Assembly: GCA_036852015.1 (NCBI GenBank)
Contig: JAANDG010000207.1
Span: 62,001 to 126,000 of the forward strand
Source: Pelodera strongyloides
Taxonomy: Eukaryota > Nematoda > Chromadorea > Rhabditida > Rhabditidae
DNA: 64,000 bases
Direction: 5' to 3'
In this document: positions 63,112 through 64,000 of the stretch, piece by piece
Numbering within the stretch: position 1 is the first letter of the stretch
Layout of the letters: the number at the start of each line of letters is the position of its first letter
Made by a program: the position numbers and the translations under genes
The notes under the pieces: model-generated
What the model saw: the letters and a program-made list of their open reading frames with translations, nothing else
The model's database searches: none
Told to the model about the DNA's origin: nothing

Positions 63112-64000
63112 CAAACCCCGATTCTCCTATTCATTCAATTTCTCCTATTCAAACTATTCAATTTCTCCTATTCAAAAAAGAATCTCCTATTCAAACCCCG
63201 ATCTGTTTATTTGTATCGAATCTTGGTTAAAAAGCATAGTCAGAGATTCTACTATTTTAAGTAATTCGGATTTTCAAATTTTACGTTTTGATAGAAATCG
63301 ATCTCAGAAAGGCGGGGGTATTTGCATATATGCAAAACCATGGCTGATTTGCAAAGAGCATTTCTCTACCGGAAATTCAAATTTTGAAGTGTATTGTATT
63401 GAAATTGAAGATGTCATGAATTTTAGGAAAATACGTTTTGTAATAGTGTATAGATTGCCCGGTTGTGTTGTATCGGCAGACGCAGCACTTTATGACCTTA
63501 TCGTAAACTTATGTAGTTCTGGGAAGGAAACAATCGTTCTAGGCGATTTCAATCTCCACTATGACTTTGATAACCCCAACCCCAAATGTTCTAAGGAAAG
63601 AGAGTTTGCATCTTTTGTTTCTTCTATGGGCTGGGCTCATTTTGTTTCTGACCAACTCGAGAACAACGTATTATCGATCATTTGTTTACAAGCTCTACTA
63701 ATCTTATTTCTAATGTATCTGTCAATCCTCCTGTTGGTACTTCTGACCACAACCTAATCTCTTTTAATTTAAATATGTCGGGAAGTCTCATCACAAAGAA
63801 ATCGCCAACTTTTGATTATAAAAACGCTGATTGGGCATCTATTCAGGATAGTCTGGATATAGATTGGGTTCAGTTCTTCGGGTACTACAATGATATAAAT
63901 GACTTAGAAGCTAAATTTTCTGACTATCTCCGTTCTCTTTTAAATGAATTTGTCCCCTTGGTGTATAAGGAAATTAAATTAGAGAAATTTCCTGCACATA
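63112..64000 (+). pseudogene. CR1/Jockey-type LINE ORF2, endonuclease domain, 5'-truncated
   Basis: After a run of TCTCCTATTCA repeats (63121-63190) the frame reads NPDLFICIESWL (catalytic Glu), KGGGICIYAK, RFVIVYRLPG, TIVLGDFNLHYD (GDFN). A frameshift near 63650 follows, where the next frame begins PTRE. It continues IIDHLFTSSTN, VGTSDHNLISFNL (SDH) and FDYKNADWASIQDSL toward the reverse transcriptase, which lies beyond the window. All main apurinic-like endonuclease motifs are present in order, but the frameshift and missing 5' end indicate an inactive copy. Confidence 0.85.

Overview
This window comes from the nuclear genome of a eukaryote, most likely an invertebrate animal. Genes are split into short exons by GT-AG introns, with TTTCAG-like acceptors preferred. 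AATAAA signals follow the stop codons. Most of the DNA is transposon remnants (RTE and CR1-like LINEs, a Penelope-like element, a Merlin element, many palindromic non-autonomous elements), microsatellites and one large satellite. The acceptors and the retroelement mix would fit a nematode, but nothing here fixes the phylum.

The main coding content is a tandem family on the + strand that I do not recognise. Each full member has seven exons with fixed intron phases (1,0,0,0,0,2). The protein has about 321-324 residues: a signal peptide, an NRT sequon, ten conserved cysteines, an acidic Thr-rich linker and usually a hydrophobic C-terminus that could be a GPI-attachment signal. Members are gene A (1-569, 3' end only), gene B (1740-5005, intact), gene C (7204-23992, intact but stretched by repeats), gene F (52252-56612, intact) and gene G (57584-60205, a dying copy). 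A lone inverted copy of exon 6 lies at 24929-25056. Gene D (39700-44713) is a divergent six-exon paralogue with the same intron phases but no exon 7, so it is predicted to be secreted rather than anchored. Gene E (46505-47177) is a small basic protein, probably secreted, whose 5' end I could not find.

Region by region: 0-24 kb holds genes A, B and C with repeat-filled introns. 24-28.7 kb is intergenic and holds an ORF1-like fragment and a Penelope-like C-terminus interrupted by a Merlin element. 28.75-38.5 kb is a 62-bp satellite with higher-order structure and seven transposon insertions. 39.7-47.2 kb holds genes D and E and a tRNA-Glu. 47-52 kb is mostly featureless. 52-60.2 kb holds genes F and G. 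60.2-64 kb holds LTR-like repeats, a duplicated tRNA-like block and the start of a CR1-like LINE.

The mobile fraction is dominated by palindromic elements that duplicate TTAA. Several can be read base by base because they sit in repeated or coding DNA whose empty site is visible next door. One of them sits inside exon 3 of gene G.
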